Below are positions 16,886 to 25,420 of a stretch of DNA of 34,573 nt, one piece after another. Position numbers and translations under genes: made by a program. The first letter of the stretch is position 1, and each line of letters begins with the position of its first letter. Under the pieces are notes generated by a model. That model ran no database searches. It worked only from the letters and a program-made list of their open reading frames with translations, and was not told where the DNA came from. Origin of the DNA: an uncultured Clostridia bacterium (GTDB lineage: Bacteria; Bacillota; Clostridia; Oscillospirales; CAG-272); NCBI GenBank assembly GCA_947586625.1, contig CANPXS010000010.1, positions 1 to 34,573 on the forward strand, read 5' to 3'.

Positions 16886-17034
16886 GATGAGGCGCTTTGT
16901 AAAAAATGTGGAAAAGATTGTAATGATAACGGCGGACGCGGGCGGCGGTAAATAATTTTGCATATAATGGGCAGAATTTATGTAAACGAAGTATAGCAGA
17001 TTCGTTCGGCGCGCATCAAATCGCGCGTAAACTA

Positions 17035-17063
17035 TTGCAAATAAATGACGGATATGTTATACT
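17035..17063 (+). promoter_or_regulatory. Promoter of the PIG-L/glycan cluster
   Basis: TTGCAA (17035-17040), 17-base spacer, TATACT (17058-17063). It lies 33 bases ahead of the TTG start of the PIG-L gene. Confidence 0.65.
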
Positions 17064-17096
17064 TTAATATGTATTTCCATTTTCGGAGGGAACGCT

Positions 17097-18686
17097 TTGA
17101 GACCGCTTGCGGCGCGCGCTGTATGTATAATATCTGCCGTTTTGTCGGCGGCGCTCCTTCTCGTGTGCGCGCACGGCGAAAATGATGATGAAGCTGTCGG
17201 GGAAACGGTCGATACAGTGAATGTCGACGCGCGTGCGCTCGACATCGGCGTCGCTGCCGACGACGCGGCGTGCGATGTGAAAGTACTCACCGACGGCGCA
17301 GAAAAGACGTATACGGCGCTCGCGTCCGGCAGCTCGGTCACGGTGACGTCGACGGACGGCACGCCGATAGGCTCGCTGTACGTCATATTCGACCGCGTGT
17401 ACGGGGACTGGACGCTGTCGGGCATCGACGGCGAGGGCAAGGTCCACACGGTCGGCTGCGGCGGCGACATGTTCCTTCACGAATACGTCGACGTGAAAGG
17501 CGAGCTCGGCGGAGATTTTTCGTTGGTGACGATGACGTTTGCAGGCGGCGACGCGTCGCTCTCCGAGCTGTACGCGTTTTCGGCGGGGCGTGTGCCCGAT
17601 TGGGTGCAGATATGGAAGCCGCCGTGCGCGCGCGCCGACTTGATGCTCGCGACGACGCACGTCGACGACGAGCAGCTTTTCTTCGCGGGCGTGTTGCCGT
17701 ACTATGCGGGCGAGCGCGGATATGCGGTGCAGGTCGTGTATTTCACCGACCCGTTCAAGTATCACGACAGACCGCACGAGCAGCTGAACGGGCTGTGGAC
17801 CGTCGGGGTGCGCAATTATCCCGTATGCGGGCAGGTCGTTGACGAATACTCGGAATCGTCAAAGGACGCGTATGCGATAGAGGGAAAGCACGGGCTGACG
17901 AAGGACGACATGGTGCGTTTCCAGGTAGAGATGATAAGGCGGTTCCGTCCGCACGTTATCGTCGGACACGATTTTGACGGCGAGTACGGGCACGGGCAGC
18001 ACATGATAAACTGCGAAACGCTGACGGAGGCGCTGCCGCTCGCGGCGGACGCGTCCTACGACGCGGACTCGGCGGAAAAATACGGCGTGTGGGATGTGCC
18101 GAAGACGTATATACATCTGTGGGGCGAAAATGAGATAGTCATGGACTGGGACGTGCCGCTCGACGCGTTCGGCGGCAGGACCGCGTTTGAAATGACGCAG
18201 GAAGGGTTCCGGTGCCACAAGTCGCAGCACTGGACGTGGTTTTACGGCTGGATATACGGCAAAAACGGCAAGGCGATATCGAAGGCGACGGACATCAAGA
18301 CGTATTCGCCGTGCAAATACGGGCTCTACCGCACGAGTGTGGGAGTCGACACGGGGGAAGTCGCCGACATGTTCGAGAATATACCGCAGTCGTACGCGGA
18401 GATAGACAGAGCCGAAATGGAATCTATGGCGGCAGCCGAGGCGCAGCATGCGGCGGAGGAGTCGTCGCGCGCGGAGTCGGCGAGGGAAGAGTCGCGGAGA
18501 GTCGCAGAAAAAGAAAAGGAAAGGGCGCGCGCAGAGTCTGCGGCGCAGACGCCGGGGAGCGCCGAAACAGAGCAGGAACGCGGACGCGGCGGATGCGCGT
18601 CTATGTTTGCATCGTCGGGCGCTGTGTGCGTTATTGCGGTATCGGTCGCGGCAGCGTCTGCGGTCGGCGCAAAAAAGAAAAGATAA
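17097..18686 (+). CDS. Membrane-anchored PIG-L family deacetylase
   Basis: The 529-residue protein starts at TTG 17097 after CGGAGGG. An N-terminal signal sequence (residues about 5-26) exports it. Residues about 40-165 form a beta-rich domain with repeated short strands, possibly sugar-binding. The catalytic PIG-L/LmbE domain follows: THVDDE at 187-192 in place of the usual AHPDDE, and HDFDGEYGHGQH at 291-302, which together supply the His-Asp-His zinc site. Family members remove acetyl groups from N-acetylglucosamine linked to lipids, mycothiol precursors or glycans. From about 415 to 500 the chain is Glu/Ala/Arg-rich and probably coiled coil, and the end is a hydrophobic helix followed by KKKR, so the enzyme is tethered outside at its C-terminus. 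It opens a cluster of envelope-glycan genes. Confidence 0.85.
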   Translation: MRPLAARAVCIISAVLSAALLLVCAHGENDDEAVGETVDTVNVDARALDIGVAADDAACDVKVLTDGAEKTYTALASGSSVTVTSTDGTPIGSLYVIFDRVYGDWTLSGIDGEGKVHTVGCGGDMFLHEYVDVKGELGGDFSLVTMTFAGGDASLSELYAFSAGRVPDWVQIWKPPCARADLMLATTHVDDEQLFFAGVLPYYAGERGYAVQVVYFTDPFKYHDRPHEQLNGLWTVGVRNYPVCGQVVDEYSESSKDAYAIEGKHGLTKDDMVRFQVEMIRRFRPHVIVGHDFDGEYGHGQHMINCETLTEALPLAADASYDADSAEKYGVWDVPKTYIHLWGENEIVMDWDVPLDAFGGRTAFEMTQEGFRCHKSQHWTWFYGWIYGKNGKAISKATDIKTYSPCKYGLYRTSVGVDTGEVADMFENIPQSYAEIDRAEMESMAAAEAQHAAEESSRAESAREESRRVAEKEKERARAESAAQTPGSAETEQERGRGGCASMFASSGAVCVIAVSVAAASAVGAKKKR

Positions 18687-18709
18687 ACGGAAAAAACAGG
18701 TAGATATAG

Positions 18710-19858
18710 ATGGAGAGTTGTGATTTCACGCTGATAATACCGTCGCTCGATCCGGACGAGAAGCTGTCGGCGACGGTACATGAGGCGATAGACGCCGGCA
18801 TCGACGATATAATCCTCGTCGACGACGGGAGCAGGGGCGAGCGGAGGCATTTTTTCGATGAGCTCGGGCGGCTCGACTGCGTGACGGTGTTGACGCATGA
18901 GACGAATCGCGGAAAGGGCGCGGCGCTCAAGACGGCGTTCTCGTATTTTCTCGAAAACAGAAGCGGACGCGCGGGAGTCGTGACCGCCGACGGCGACGGT
19001 CAGCACAAGACGTCGGACATTATAGCGTGCGCGAAGGAGATGACGAAGGACGAGCATGCGGTAGTTCTCGGGTGCCGCGATTTCTCGCTTCCCGAGGTGC
19101 CGAAAAAGAGCCGCTTCGGAAATACTCTGACGTCGGGCGTTTTCAAGTTTTTATGCGGCATGCGTATTTCCGACACGCAGACGGGACTGCGCGCGATACC
19201 GGCCGAGTTTTTGCCGATAATAATCGAGGCGAAGGGGTCGAGGTACGAGTTTGAGACGAACATGCTGCTTTTGATGAACATGCGGCGCATACCGTACCGC
19301 GAGGTGAAGATCGAGACCGTCTACATCGACGAAAACGCGTCGTCGCATTTCAGACCCGTGCGCGATTCGCTCCGCGTATACGGCATCATTTTCAAATACA
19401 TAGGCAGCTCGATTTTTTCGTCCGTCATAGACGTCATCGTGTTCCATCTGCTCGGCATGCTGCTCTCGGGCGCGGGCGCGGCGGTGAATGTCGTGAACTC
19501 GGTATTCCACAGCCACATATCGGAGGCGGCGCTGGCCGGTTCGGGCATCGTGTGGCTTGAGACATTCTTGCAGACGGCGCTCGCGAGAGCGGTGTCCGCG
19601 ACGGTGAATTTTACCGTCAACAAGCACGTCGTGTTCGGCGGCGTCAGCGACGTGAAGCGCGCGTATGCGCGGTATGCGGTCGTGGCGGTGTCGATGATGC
19701 TTTTGTCGTGGGCGTCGGTGTCGGTGCTGCTGTTTGTGACGGGACTCGGGAATGCGACGGCGGCGAGGACGCTCATCAAAATACCGGTAGACATACTTCT
19801 GTTTCTGCTCAGTTTCCGTTTGCAGCAGAGATGGGTATTTGCGGACCGTAAAAAATAA
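18710..19858 (+). CDS. Family 2 glycosyltransferase fused to GtrA membrane domain
   Basis: The 382-residue product joins a dolichol-phosphate-mannose-synthase-like GT2 domain (residues about 5-225) to a GtrA domain (about 228-378). The GT part shows VDDGS (37-41), the DGDGQH catalytic region (94-99) and DTQTG (155-159), all typical of enzymes that load a sugar onto undecaprenyl phosphate. GtrA domains have four helices and are thought to carry such lipid-linked sugars across the membrane, so the fusion would make and flip the same donor. It starts 23 bases after the PIG-L gene, with only a weak AGG as ribosome-binding site. The sugar cannot be told from sequence. Confidence 0.88.
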   Translation: MESCDFTLIIPSLDPDEKLSATVHEAIDAGIDDIILVDDGSRGERRHFFDELGRLDCVTVLTHETNRGKGAALKTAFSYFLENRSGRAGVVTADGDGQHKTSDIIACAKEMTKDEHAVVLGCRDFSLPEVPKKSRFGNTLTSGVFKFLCGMRISDTQTGLRAIPAEFLPIIIEAKGSRYEFETNMLLLMNMRRIPYREVKIETVYIDENASSHFRPVRDSLRVYGIIFKYIGSSIFSSVIDVIVFHLLGMLLSGAGAAVNVVNSVFHSHISEAALAGSGIVWLETFLQTALARAVSATVNFTVNKHVVFGGVSDVKRAYARYAVVAVSMMLLSWASVSVLLFVTGLGNATAARTLIKIPVDILLFLLSFRLQQRWVFADRKK

Positions 19859-19881
19859 GCGGATAAAGGCGGGGGTCATAT

Positions 19882-21546
19882 ATGGCGGATAGCGAAAAAG
19901 ATATAGAAAAAATAGATAATAATATAGATAATACGGGAACGGAAAACGCAAAGGCGGCGAATGATGCAGCCGTGGACGGCATCAAGGACGATGCGGCAAA
20001 CGCAGCAAATGAAGTCGGCGCGGTGAGCGACGACGGAGAGGGCGATCTGTTTGAGACGATAGTGCCGAGGCGGTCGCAGGTGAATGCGCAGGCGCAGCGT
20101 GCGGGTCAGCCGCAGCAGCCGCGTCCGCAGCCGATGCCGCAGCGTCCGGGGCAGGAACGTCCGCGTCCGCAGCCTATGCCGCAGCGTCCGGGTCAGCCTG
20201 TTCCGCAGCCGAGACGTATGCCGCAGGGTCCCGAGCGCAAGCCGCAGCCGCAGCCGCGTCAGCTCGGCGACGCTGATACGAAGCCGCGCACGCAGACGTT
20301 AAAGCGCCGCGACGGAGTCGGCGAGCCGCGCTTGCCGGAGCTGAAGCGTCTGCCGCAGCGTCAGGGCGGTGAGAGGCGCGATGTCGACGATGAGGCGAAT
20401 GTAAAACCGAAAAAGGCGAAGCGCGCACATGCGCGCGCGTACACGTTTGCGATGCGGGCGCTGCTCGTTTTCGTGACGGTGATAATCGTCGCGCTCGTCG
20501 GCGTTATCTCGCTCCTCAGAACTATCGTGACGGGGCCGAGCGAGACTGTGCGCGACATGCTAGTCGTATCCGCTATGCAGGCGTCGGCGACGAAGTGGCT
20601 GCCGAAGCTGTTCCTCGACGGCAAGCTCGTCGATGAAATAATAGCGAAAAGTCAGGACGTGCAGCAGTTCACGGAGCCGATGACGCCGTATGTACCGCCC
20701 GTGTCGACGGATACGACGCCGAGCGATGATACTGACGGCGATGGCGGCGCGCAGGATGCGCCCGTCGTCGACGAGTGGGCGAACGCCGTCGACGGCATGA
20801 TATATAAGACGATGTCGCTTTCCAATTTCAAGGCGTATATTCTCGTCGTGCGCGATGCGTCGAGGATATATGTCGGCACGTCGAGCGACTACAAGAGCGG
20901 CAAGATAGGCTCGCGCATATTCGATATAGTCGAGCGCGAGGGCGCCGTCGCGGCGATAAACGCGGGCGAGTTCGCCGATACGGGCGGCACTGGCACGGGT
21001 GACAATCCCATCGGGTTGACGTATTCTAAGGGGAACTGCGTATGGGACGACGGCGCACGACGCACTTTCATCGGATTTGACGAGGACGGCGTGCTTCACG
21101 CGATAGAGTCGATAAAGAAGTCGGAAGCGGATGCGCTCGGCATACGCGACGCGGTATCGTTCCAGACGGGCAACGTTTTGATATCGAACGACGGCGAGAG
21201 CGTGACGTACAATTATTCGGAGGGCAACGTGGGGCGCTCGCAGCGCACCGCGATAGCGCAGCGCGCGGACGGAGCTGTCATTCTGCTCGTCACGGACGGA
21301 AGGACGGCGTCGAGTCTCGGCGCGACGCGCAACGAGATAATAGACCTTTTGAAGTCGGAGGGCGCGGTCGTCGCCGGTATGCTCGACGGCGGCTCGTCGA
21401 CGATGATGTATTACGAGGATTATTATACGAAGTATAACATCGACACGTCAGATTTTGACGAGTATCAGCTCATGGGTCTGACGAACAAGTACAAGGCGTT
21501 CACGAAGCCGCGGCATCTGCCGACGTTCTTCCTCGTGAAGCCATGA
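19882..21546 (+). CDS. Membrane-anchored phosphodiester glycosidase (NAGPA-like)
   Basis: The 554-residue protein begins with a long cytoplasmic part: an acidic segment (1-60) and a Pro/Gln/Arg-rich segment (about 75-165) with a duplicated 12-residue unit. A single membrane helix spans about 189-212. Outside lies a phosphodiester glycosidase domain (about 300-554) of the type first seen in the human lysosomal uncovering enzyme: INAGEF (variant of NAGYF), then QRTAIAQRADGAVILLVTDGR (split near residues 455-475) and MLDGGSSTMMY. In bacteria this family cleaves phosphodiester-linked sugars in wall or exopolysaccharides, or degrades glycan intermediates. It is flanked by a lipid-carrier glycosyltransferase and a phosphatase, which fits envelope polymer processing. 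It starts 23 bases after the glycosyltransferase. Confidence 0.85.
   Translation: MADSEKDIEKIDNNIDNTGTENAKAANDAAVDGIKDDAANAANEVGAVSDDGEGDLFETIVPRRSQVNAQAQRAGQPQQPRPQPMPQRPGQERPRPQPMPQRPGQPVPQPRRMPQGPERKPQPQPRQLGDADTKPRTQTLKRRDGVGEPRLPELKRLPQRQGGERRDVDDEANVKPKKAKRAHARAYTFAMRALLVFVTVIIVALVGVISLLRTIVTGPSETVRDMLVVSAMQASATKWLPKLFLDGKLVDEIIAKSQDVQQFTEPMTPYVPPVSTDTTPSDDTDGDGGAQDAPVVDEWANAVDGMIYKTMSLSNFKAYILVVRDASRIYVGTSSDYKSGKIGSRIFDIVEREGAVAAINAGEFADTGGTGTGDNPIGLTYSKGNCVWDDGARRTFIGFDEDGVLHAIESIKKSEADALGIRDAVSFQTGNVLISNDGESVTYNYSEGNVGRSQRTAIAQRADGAVILLVTDGRTASSLGATRNEIIDLLKSEGAVVAGMLDGGSSTMMYYEDYYTKYNIDTSDFDEYQLMGLTNKYKAFTKPRHLPTFFLVKP
20119..20196 (+). repeat. Tandem 36-bp repeat within the coding sequence
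   Basis: Two near-identical 36-base units (20119-20154 and 20161-20196) encode PRPQPMPQRPGQ twice. They differ at only a few third-codon positions. Further diverged Pro/Gln units follow in the protein. Confidence 0.85.
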
Positions 21547-21563
21547 ATTAGGAGGCGGGAATA

Positions 21564-22697
21564 GTGGCGATACAGAAGGACCCGCGCCGTCACGGCGTTA
21601 AAGTGCCCGTATTCTATATCATATATTTTGTCTGCCTCGCGGTCGTCCTGTTCGCGCTCATAGCGGCGCTCGGGACTGTGACGGACAGGCTCGCGGAGTA
21701 TGAGGCGGCGCAGCCGCGTCATACGGCGGAGGCGGTGTTCAACAAGTATTTTTCCCCTATCGACTATGCGAGTCTGCTCGCGGACGCGGAGTATGATGCG
21801 GAAGGTCTGTCGACGGTCGAGCTGATGACGTATCTGTCGGGGCAGATAGGCAGGTCGACGCTGACGTTTGCGGCGGGGTCGTCGTCGGACGCAGAGACGA
21901 TGAGATATATAGTCCGCGCGGGAACGAAGCAGGTCGCGGCGATAGATCTTGTCAAGTCAGCGGAGACGACGAAGCACGGATATACGACGTATGAGTTTGC
22001 GGGACTCGAGCTGTTCATCGTGAAGGGCGACGCGCCGACGCCGCCGACTCCCGGCATCGTTATCAAAATAGAGGCGCCGGACGGCTACCGCGTGACGGTC
22101 GACAATGCCGCCGTCACAAGCGAGGACTTGACGTCGACGACGCAGAAGAGCGACGCTCTGCAGTATTATCCGAGCGGCGTCTACGGCGTCGAATACGACG
22201 TTTACACGCTCGCGGACCTTGAGTCGCTGCCGACGTCGGTCGTGGTGACGGCAGCGAACGGAGTGAACGCAGAGGTGACATTCAACGAGGAGACGAACAC
22301 GTATACGGCGGGGATAGTGTACAGCGACGACTTGAAAGCGCAGCATGCGGAGTTCGTCACAAATGCGCTCGAGGGGTACGCGTCGTACACGCACCGTGTT
22401 CCCGGCTCGGGATTTTCAAAGATAAAGGGATTTTTCGATCAGTCCTCGCAGCTTTACAGCGACGTGGAGGCGATAGGAAACGATCTTTGGATGGAGAAAA
22501 AGCCGGAGGGCGACACGTTTGAAAATGTGGAGGTCGGCGAGTTCTTCATGCTGTCGGACGGCGTCATATCGTGTCACGTCTCATTCGTGCAGATGCTGCA
22601 TCTCGACGGCGACGACAGGCCCGAGGCGCTCGACATGTATGTGTTTTTGCACAAGGTCGGCGACGAGTACAGGATATTCGAATGGCATCAGGTATAG
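21564..22697 (+). CDS. Single-pass membrane protein, NTF2-like C-terminus
   Basis: The 377-residue protein starts at GTG 21564 behind AGGAGG and lies 17 bases after the glycosidase gene. After a short basic cytoplasmic tail, one helix (residues about 16-38) anchors it; the rest is outside. The chain reads as two related parts, each beginning with a helix like AEAVFNKYFSPIDY or AEFVTNALEGYASY and continuing with a strand-rich stretch. The last ~110 residues end in MYVFLHKVGDEYRIFEWHQV, which resembles an NTF2-like barrel. A Pro/Thr linker and a middle beta domain (about 160-240) lie between. I cannot name a family; its position inside the cluster suggests it is a structural or adaptor partner of the envelope-glycan enzymes. 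Confidence 0.65.
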   Translation: MAIQKDPRRHGVKVPVFYIIYFVCLAVVLFALIAALGTVTDRLAEYEAAQPRHTAEAVFNKYFSPIDYASLLADAEYDAEGLSTVELMTYLSGQIGRSTLTFAAGSSSDAETMRYIVRAGTKQVAAIDLVKSAETTKHGYTTYEFAGLELFIVKGDAPTPPTPGIVIKIEAPDGYRVTVDNAAVTSEDLTSTTQKSDALQYYPSGVYGVEYDVYTLADLESLPTSVVVTAANGVNAEVTFNEETNTYTAGIVYSDDLKAQHAEFVTNALEGYASYTHRVPGSGFSKIKGFFDQSSQLYSDVEAIGNDLWMEKKPEGDTFENVEVGEFFMLSDGVISCHVSFVQMLHLDGDDRPEALDMYVFLHKVGDEYRIFEWHQV

Positions 22698-22715
22698 GAA
22701 AGGCGGTGTGACAGC

Positions 22716-23264
22716 TTGAATCTTTGGGAGCTCGGTATACTCGATTTTATTGCGGAGCACTTCCGGTGCGCGTTTCTCGATTTTTTGATGCCGAAGATAA
22801 CGCTGCTCGGCGACGCGGGCATTTTCTGGATAGCGCTGGCGCTCATACTGCTCATACCGAAAAAGACGCGTCAGACGGGGCTGATGATGGGTGTCGCGCT
22901 GCTCATCGGGCTGCTTGTATGCAACATAGCGTTGAAGCCGCTCGTGGCGCGCGTGCGTCCGTATGATGTGAAGGGCATCGCGCCGTATCTGTGCGCGGTG
23001 CAGAAGGATTTCTCGTTCCCGTCGGGGCATACTGCGGCGAGTTTCGAGGGCGCAGTCGTAATACTGTTGCAGAATAAAAAGTGGGGGATCCCCGCGTGCG
23101 TGCTCGCCGCGCTCATAGCGTTTTCGCGCATGTACCTGTATGTACACTATCCGACCGACATATTAGCTGGATTCGCGATAGGCGTCGGCGCTGCTTTCGC
23201 GGGCGTATACATAGTGCGGTTTGCGGCGAAAAAGATAAACGAGAAAAAAGCTGCGAAAGAATAA
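22716..23264 (+). CDS. PAP2-family membrane phosphatase
   Basis: The 182-residue protein starts at TTG 22716 and has the three motifs of lipid phosphatases: KPLVARVRP (Lys74 to Arg81-Pro82), PSGH (102-105), and SR-x5-H ending in HYPTD (Ser137, Arg138, His144). About five helices surround the site, which faces outward. Family members of this length dephosphorylate undecaprenyl diphosphate or lipid phosphates, a second route to the reaction of UppP encoded a few kilobases upstream. It follows the preceding gene by 18 bases and closes the cluster. An alternative start cannot be excluded because AAAGGCGG lies rather far from the TTG. Confidence 0.88.
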   Translation: MNLWELGILDFIAEHFRCAFLDFLMPKITLLGDAGIFWIALALILLIPKKTRQTGLMMGVALLIGLLVCNIALKPLVARVRPYDVKGIAPYLCAVQKDFSFPSGHTAASFEGAVVILLQNKKWGIPACVLAALIAFSRMYLYVHYPTDILAGFAIGVGAAFAGVYIVRFAAKKINEKKAAKE

Positions 23265-23281
23265 GATCATGCAGTATGCGG

Positions 23282-23318
23282 AAAGCCGCGTTCCTGCGGA
23301 CGCGGGAGCGCGGCTTTT
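23282..23318 (+). terminator. Hairpin terminator after PAP2 gene
   Basis: AAAGCCGCG (23282-23290) pairs with CGCGGCTTT (23309-23317), followed by a short T-run. The sequence is symmetrical enough to stop transcription from either side, though the T-run is only four bases. Confidence 0.65.
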
Positions 23319-23351
23319 GCGTGATGATATGCATGTTTACGGGGTGGCGGT

Positions 23352-25418
23352 ATGACACTTTGCAGATTTGGCGAATACAAAAGCGAGCCGCTTTTGCGCG
23401 GTCATCTTAATATGGGTGAGAGCGGCGGACGCGAGAAGATAGAGGTGACGAGCCGGTATTTCACGCGCGGCGGCGTGCCGTTCATAGGAGTTGTCGGCGA
23501 GTACCATTTCAGCCGCGGCAGGCGCGCGGACTGGTACCGCGAGCTGTGCAAAATGCGCGCGGGCGGCGTCACGGTCGTGTCGACGTATATGTTTTGGATA
23601 TACCATGAGGAGGTCGAGGGCGAATTCGACTTCGGCGGAGACCTTGACGTAAAACAGTTCGTGCTCGACGCCGGGCGCGCGGGACTCGAGGTCATACTGC
23701 GCATCGGTCCGTGGTGCCACGGCGAGTGCAGAAACGGCGGGTTCCCCGATTGGCTGCTCTCTGAGCCGTACCGTCTGCGGGACAACAACGACGGCTACAT
23801 GGAAAAGGTCAGGGTATGGTATTCAAAGATATATGAGCAGGTGCGCGGGCTTCTGTATAAAGACGGCGGCAACATAATCGGCGTGCAGCTCGAAAACGAG
23901 CTGACGAACAATGCGGAGCATCTGGCGGCGCTGAAAAAGACGGCGGTCAATGTCGGATTCGACGTGCCGATATACACGGTCACGGGCTGGAACAGCGTAT
24001 ACGGCGCGAAGATACCGGTCGACGAAGTCGTGCCCGTGTTCGGCGCGTATGCGGACGCGCCGTGGTCGGGGTCGATGAAATCGCTGCCGCCGTCGGCGAA
24101 CTACACGTTCACGCACAACCGCAACGATTCCGCGATAGGCGTCGATATAATGCGCGACACGGACAGGACGGGCTGGCGGCTGCCGTATGAGCGGTATCCG
24201 TTTGCGACGTGCGAGCTCGGCACGGGCATACAGGTCACGCATCACCGCCGTCCGATAATAAAGCCGCTCGACACGTACGCGTTATCGCTCGTCAAGCTCG
24301 GATGCGGGAATAATCTCATCGGCTATTACATGTACCACGGCGGCGGGCACAGGATAGGGAAGACGACGATGCAGGAGTCGCGCGCGACGGGATATCCGAA
24401 CGATTATCCTATTCTGAATTACGATTTTCAGGCGGCGGTGTCGCAGTACGGCGAGACGAGGGAGCAGTACGGGCTTTTGTGTATGCTGCATCTCTTCGTC
24501 GCCGATTTCGGGAGCGTGCTCGCGCCGATGGAGACGGTGCTGCCGACGAAATCGGTCAGTGCCGACGACGGCGAGTCGGTGCGGTACGCGATGAGGACGG
24601 ACGGGGACGGTCACGGATTCGTGTTCGTCAACAGGCACGCGCGCGGAGTAGATTTCACGGACGCGAAAGACGTGGTATTCGACACGGGGTCAGTGGTGTT
24701 CCCGCCGATAGACGTCTTGCGGGACGCGGCGTTTTTCATGCCGTTCGGCATGAGGTTGTCGGAGTCGGTCGAGCTTGAATATGCGACGGCGCAGCCGCTC
24801 TGCCGGGTCAGGAAAGCGTACTTCTTTGCAGAGATACCGGGTGTTGAGGCGAGATATAATATGCGGGACGGCGCGGAGTTTACGGCGCGTCCGGGGCTTG
24901 ACGGCGTGGTGCGTATCGGAGACGTGACGGTCGTGACGCTGACGCGCGAACAAGCGGTCCGTGCGCGCAAGTTGTCGGGCGAGCTCTATGTCGGCTGCAA
25001 CTGCGATGTTTACGAATGTGACGACGAGATATGCGCGGTGCAGGAGGGCGGCTTTGAATACGACAAATGGACGGGGCGCGGATTTGAGCATGTATGCGTC
25101 GAAAAAGAAAGTGCTTTTGAGGCTGCGCGTCTTGAAATGATCACGACAGACGAGCCTTTTTCGCCGCCGTATGCGGAGGAGCTCGAACTCGGCGGCGAAA
25201 GACGCTGCGCGTGGTATGCGCTGTCGGTATCGTCGCCGTGCGGCATGGCGGAGATAGAACTCGAATATGACGCGGCGCAGATATATGCGGACGGCGTGCT
25301 CGTCGCGGACAATTTCTATTACGGCGAGCCGTGGCGCGTTCCAGCGTCGCTTTTGTACGGTCGGGAATGTTATCTCGTCGCCTCCGAGATGAGGGACGAT
25401 TTTTACAGGGAGTTTTGA
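23352..25418 (+). CDS. GH35 beta-galactosidase
   Basis: The 688-residue enzyme belongs to glycoside hydrolase family 35, retaining exo-beta-galactosidases. The (beta/alpha)8 barrel fills the first ~380 residues. The signature PWCHGECRNGGFPDW (120-134) is present; the acid/base is Glu183 in QLENE, and the nucleophile is Glu288 in CELGTG. C-terminal beta domains follow. There is no signal peptide, so it works in the cytoplasm on oligosaccharides that have already been imported. The ATG at 23352 is preceded by GGGGTGG, and the next gene starts immediately after its stop. No sugar transporter or regulator adjoins the pair. Confidence 0.9.
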   Translation: MTLCRFGEYKSEPLLRGHLNMGESGGREKIEVTSRYFTRGGVPFIGVVGEYHFSRGRRADWYRELCKMRAGGVTVVSTYMFWIYHEEVEGEFDFGGDLDVKQFVLDAGRAGLEVILRIGPWCHGECRNGGFPDWLLSEPYRLRDNNDGYMEKVRVWYSKIYEQVRGLLYKDGGNIIGVQLENELTNNAEHLAALKKTAVNVGFDVPIYTVTGWNSVYGAKIPVDEVVPVFGAYADAPWSGSMKSLPPSANYTFTHNRNDSAIGVDIMRDTDRTGWRLPYERYPFATCELGTGIQVTHHRRPIIKPLDTYALSLVKLGCGNNLIGYYMYHGGGHRIGKTTMQESRATGYPNDYPILNYDFQAAVSQYGETREQYGLLCMLHLFVADFGSVLAPMETVLPTKSVSADDGESVRYAMRTDGDGHGFVFVNRHARGVDFTDAKDVVFDTGSVVFPPIDVLRDAAFFMPFGMRLSESVELEYATAQPLCRVRKAYFFAEIPGVEARYNMRDGAEFTARPGLDGVVRIGDVTVVTLTREQAVRARKLSGELYVGCNCDVYECDDEICAVQEGGFEYDKWTGRGFEHVCVEKESAFEAARLEMITTDEPFSPPYAEELELGGERRCAWYALSVSSPCGMAEIELEYDAAQIYADGVLVADNFYYGEPWRVPASLLYGRECYLVASEMRDDFYREF

Positions 25419-25420
25419 CT

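Larger units (their letters stand above)
16138..17034. other. Long non-coding region holding a repeat element
   Basis: Several 60-115-codon frames exist on both strands, but they share the same translated fragment (RRVARELFAG) because they lie in the two arms of one inverted repeat, not because they are genes. The region contains the two arms, several hairpins and a perfect sigma-A promoter. A tiny frame near 16887-16954 (start ATGAGGCGC, 22 codons) has no ribosome-binding site. Confidence 0.5.

Noticed and set aside
16117-16963. Several 60-116-codon frames containing RRVARELFAG
   Set aside because: They arise because both arms of the inverted repeat translate alike on opposite strands; none has a ribosome-binding site.
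20080-20300. CRISPR-like array
   Set aside because: The short direct repeats are in-frame Pro/Gln codons within a protein, without spacers or nearby cas genes.
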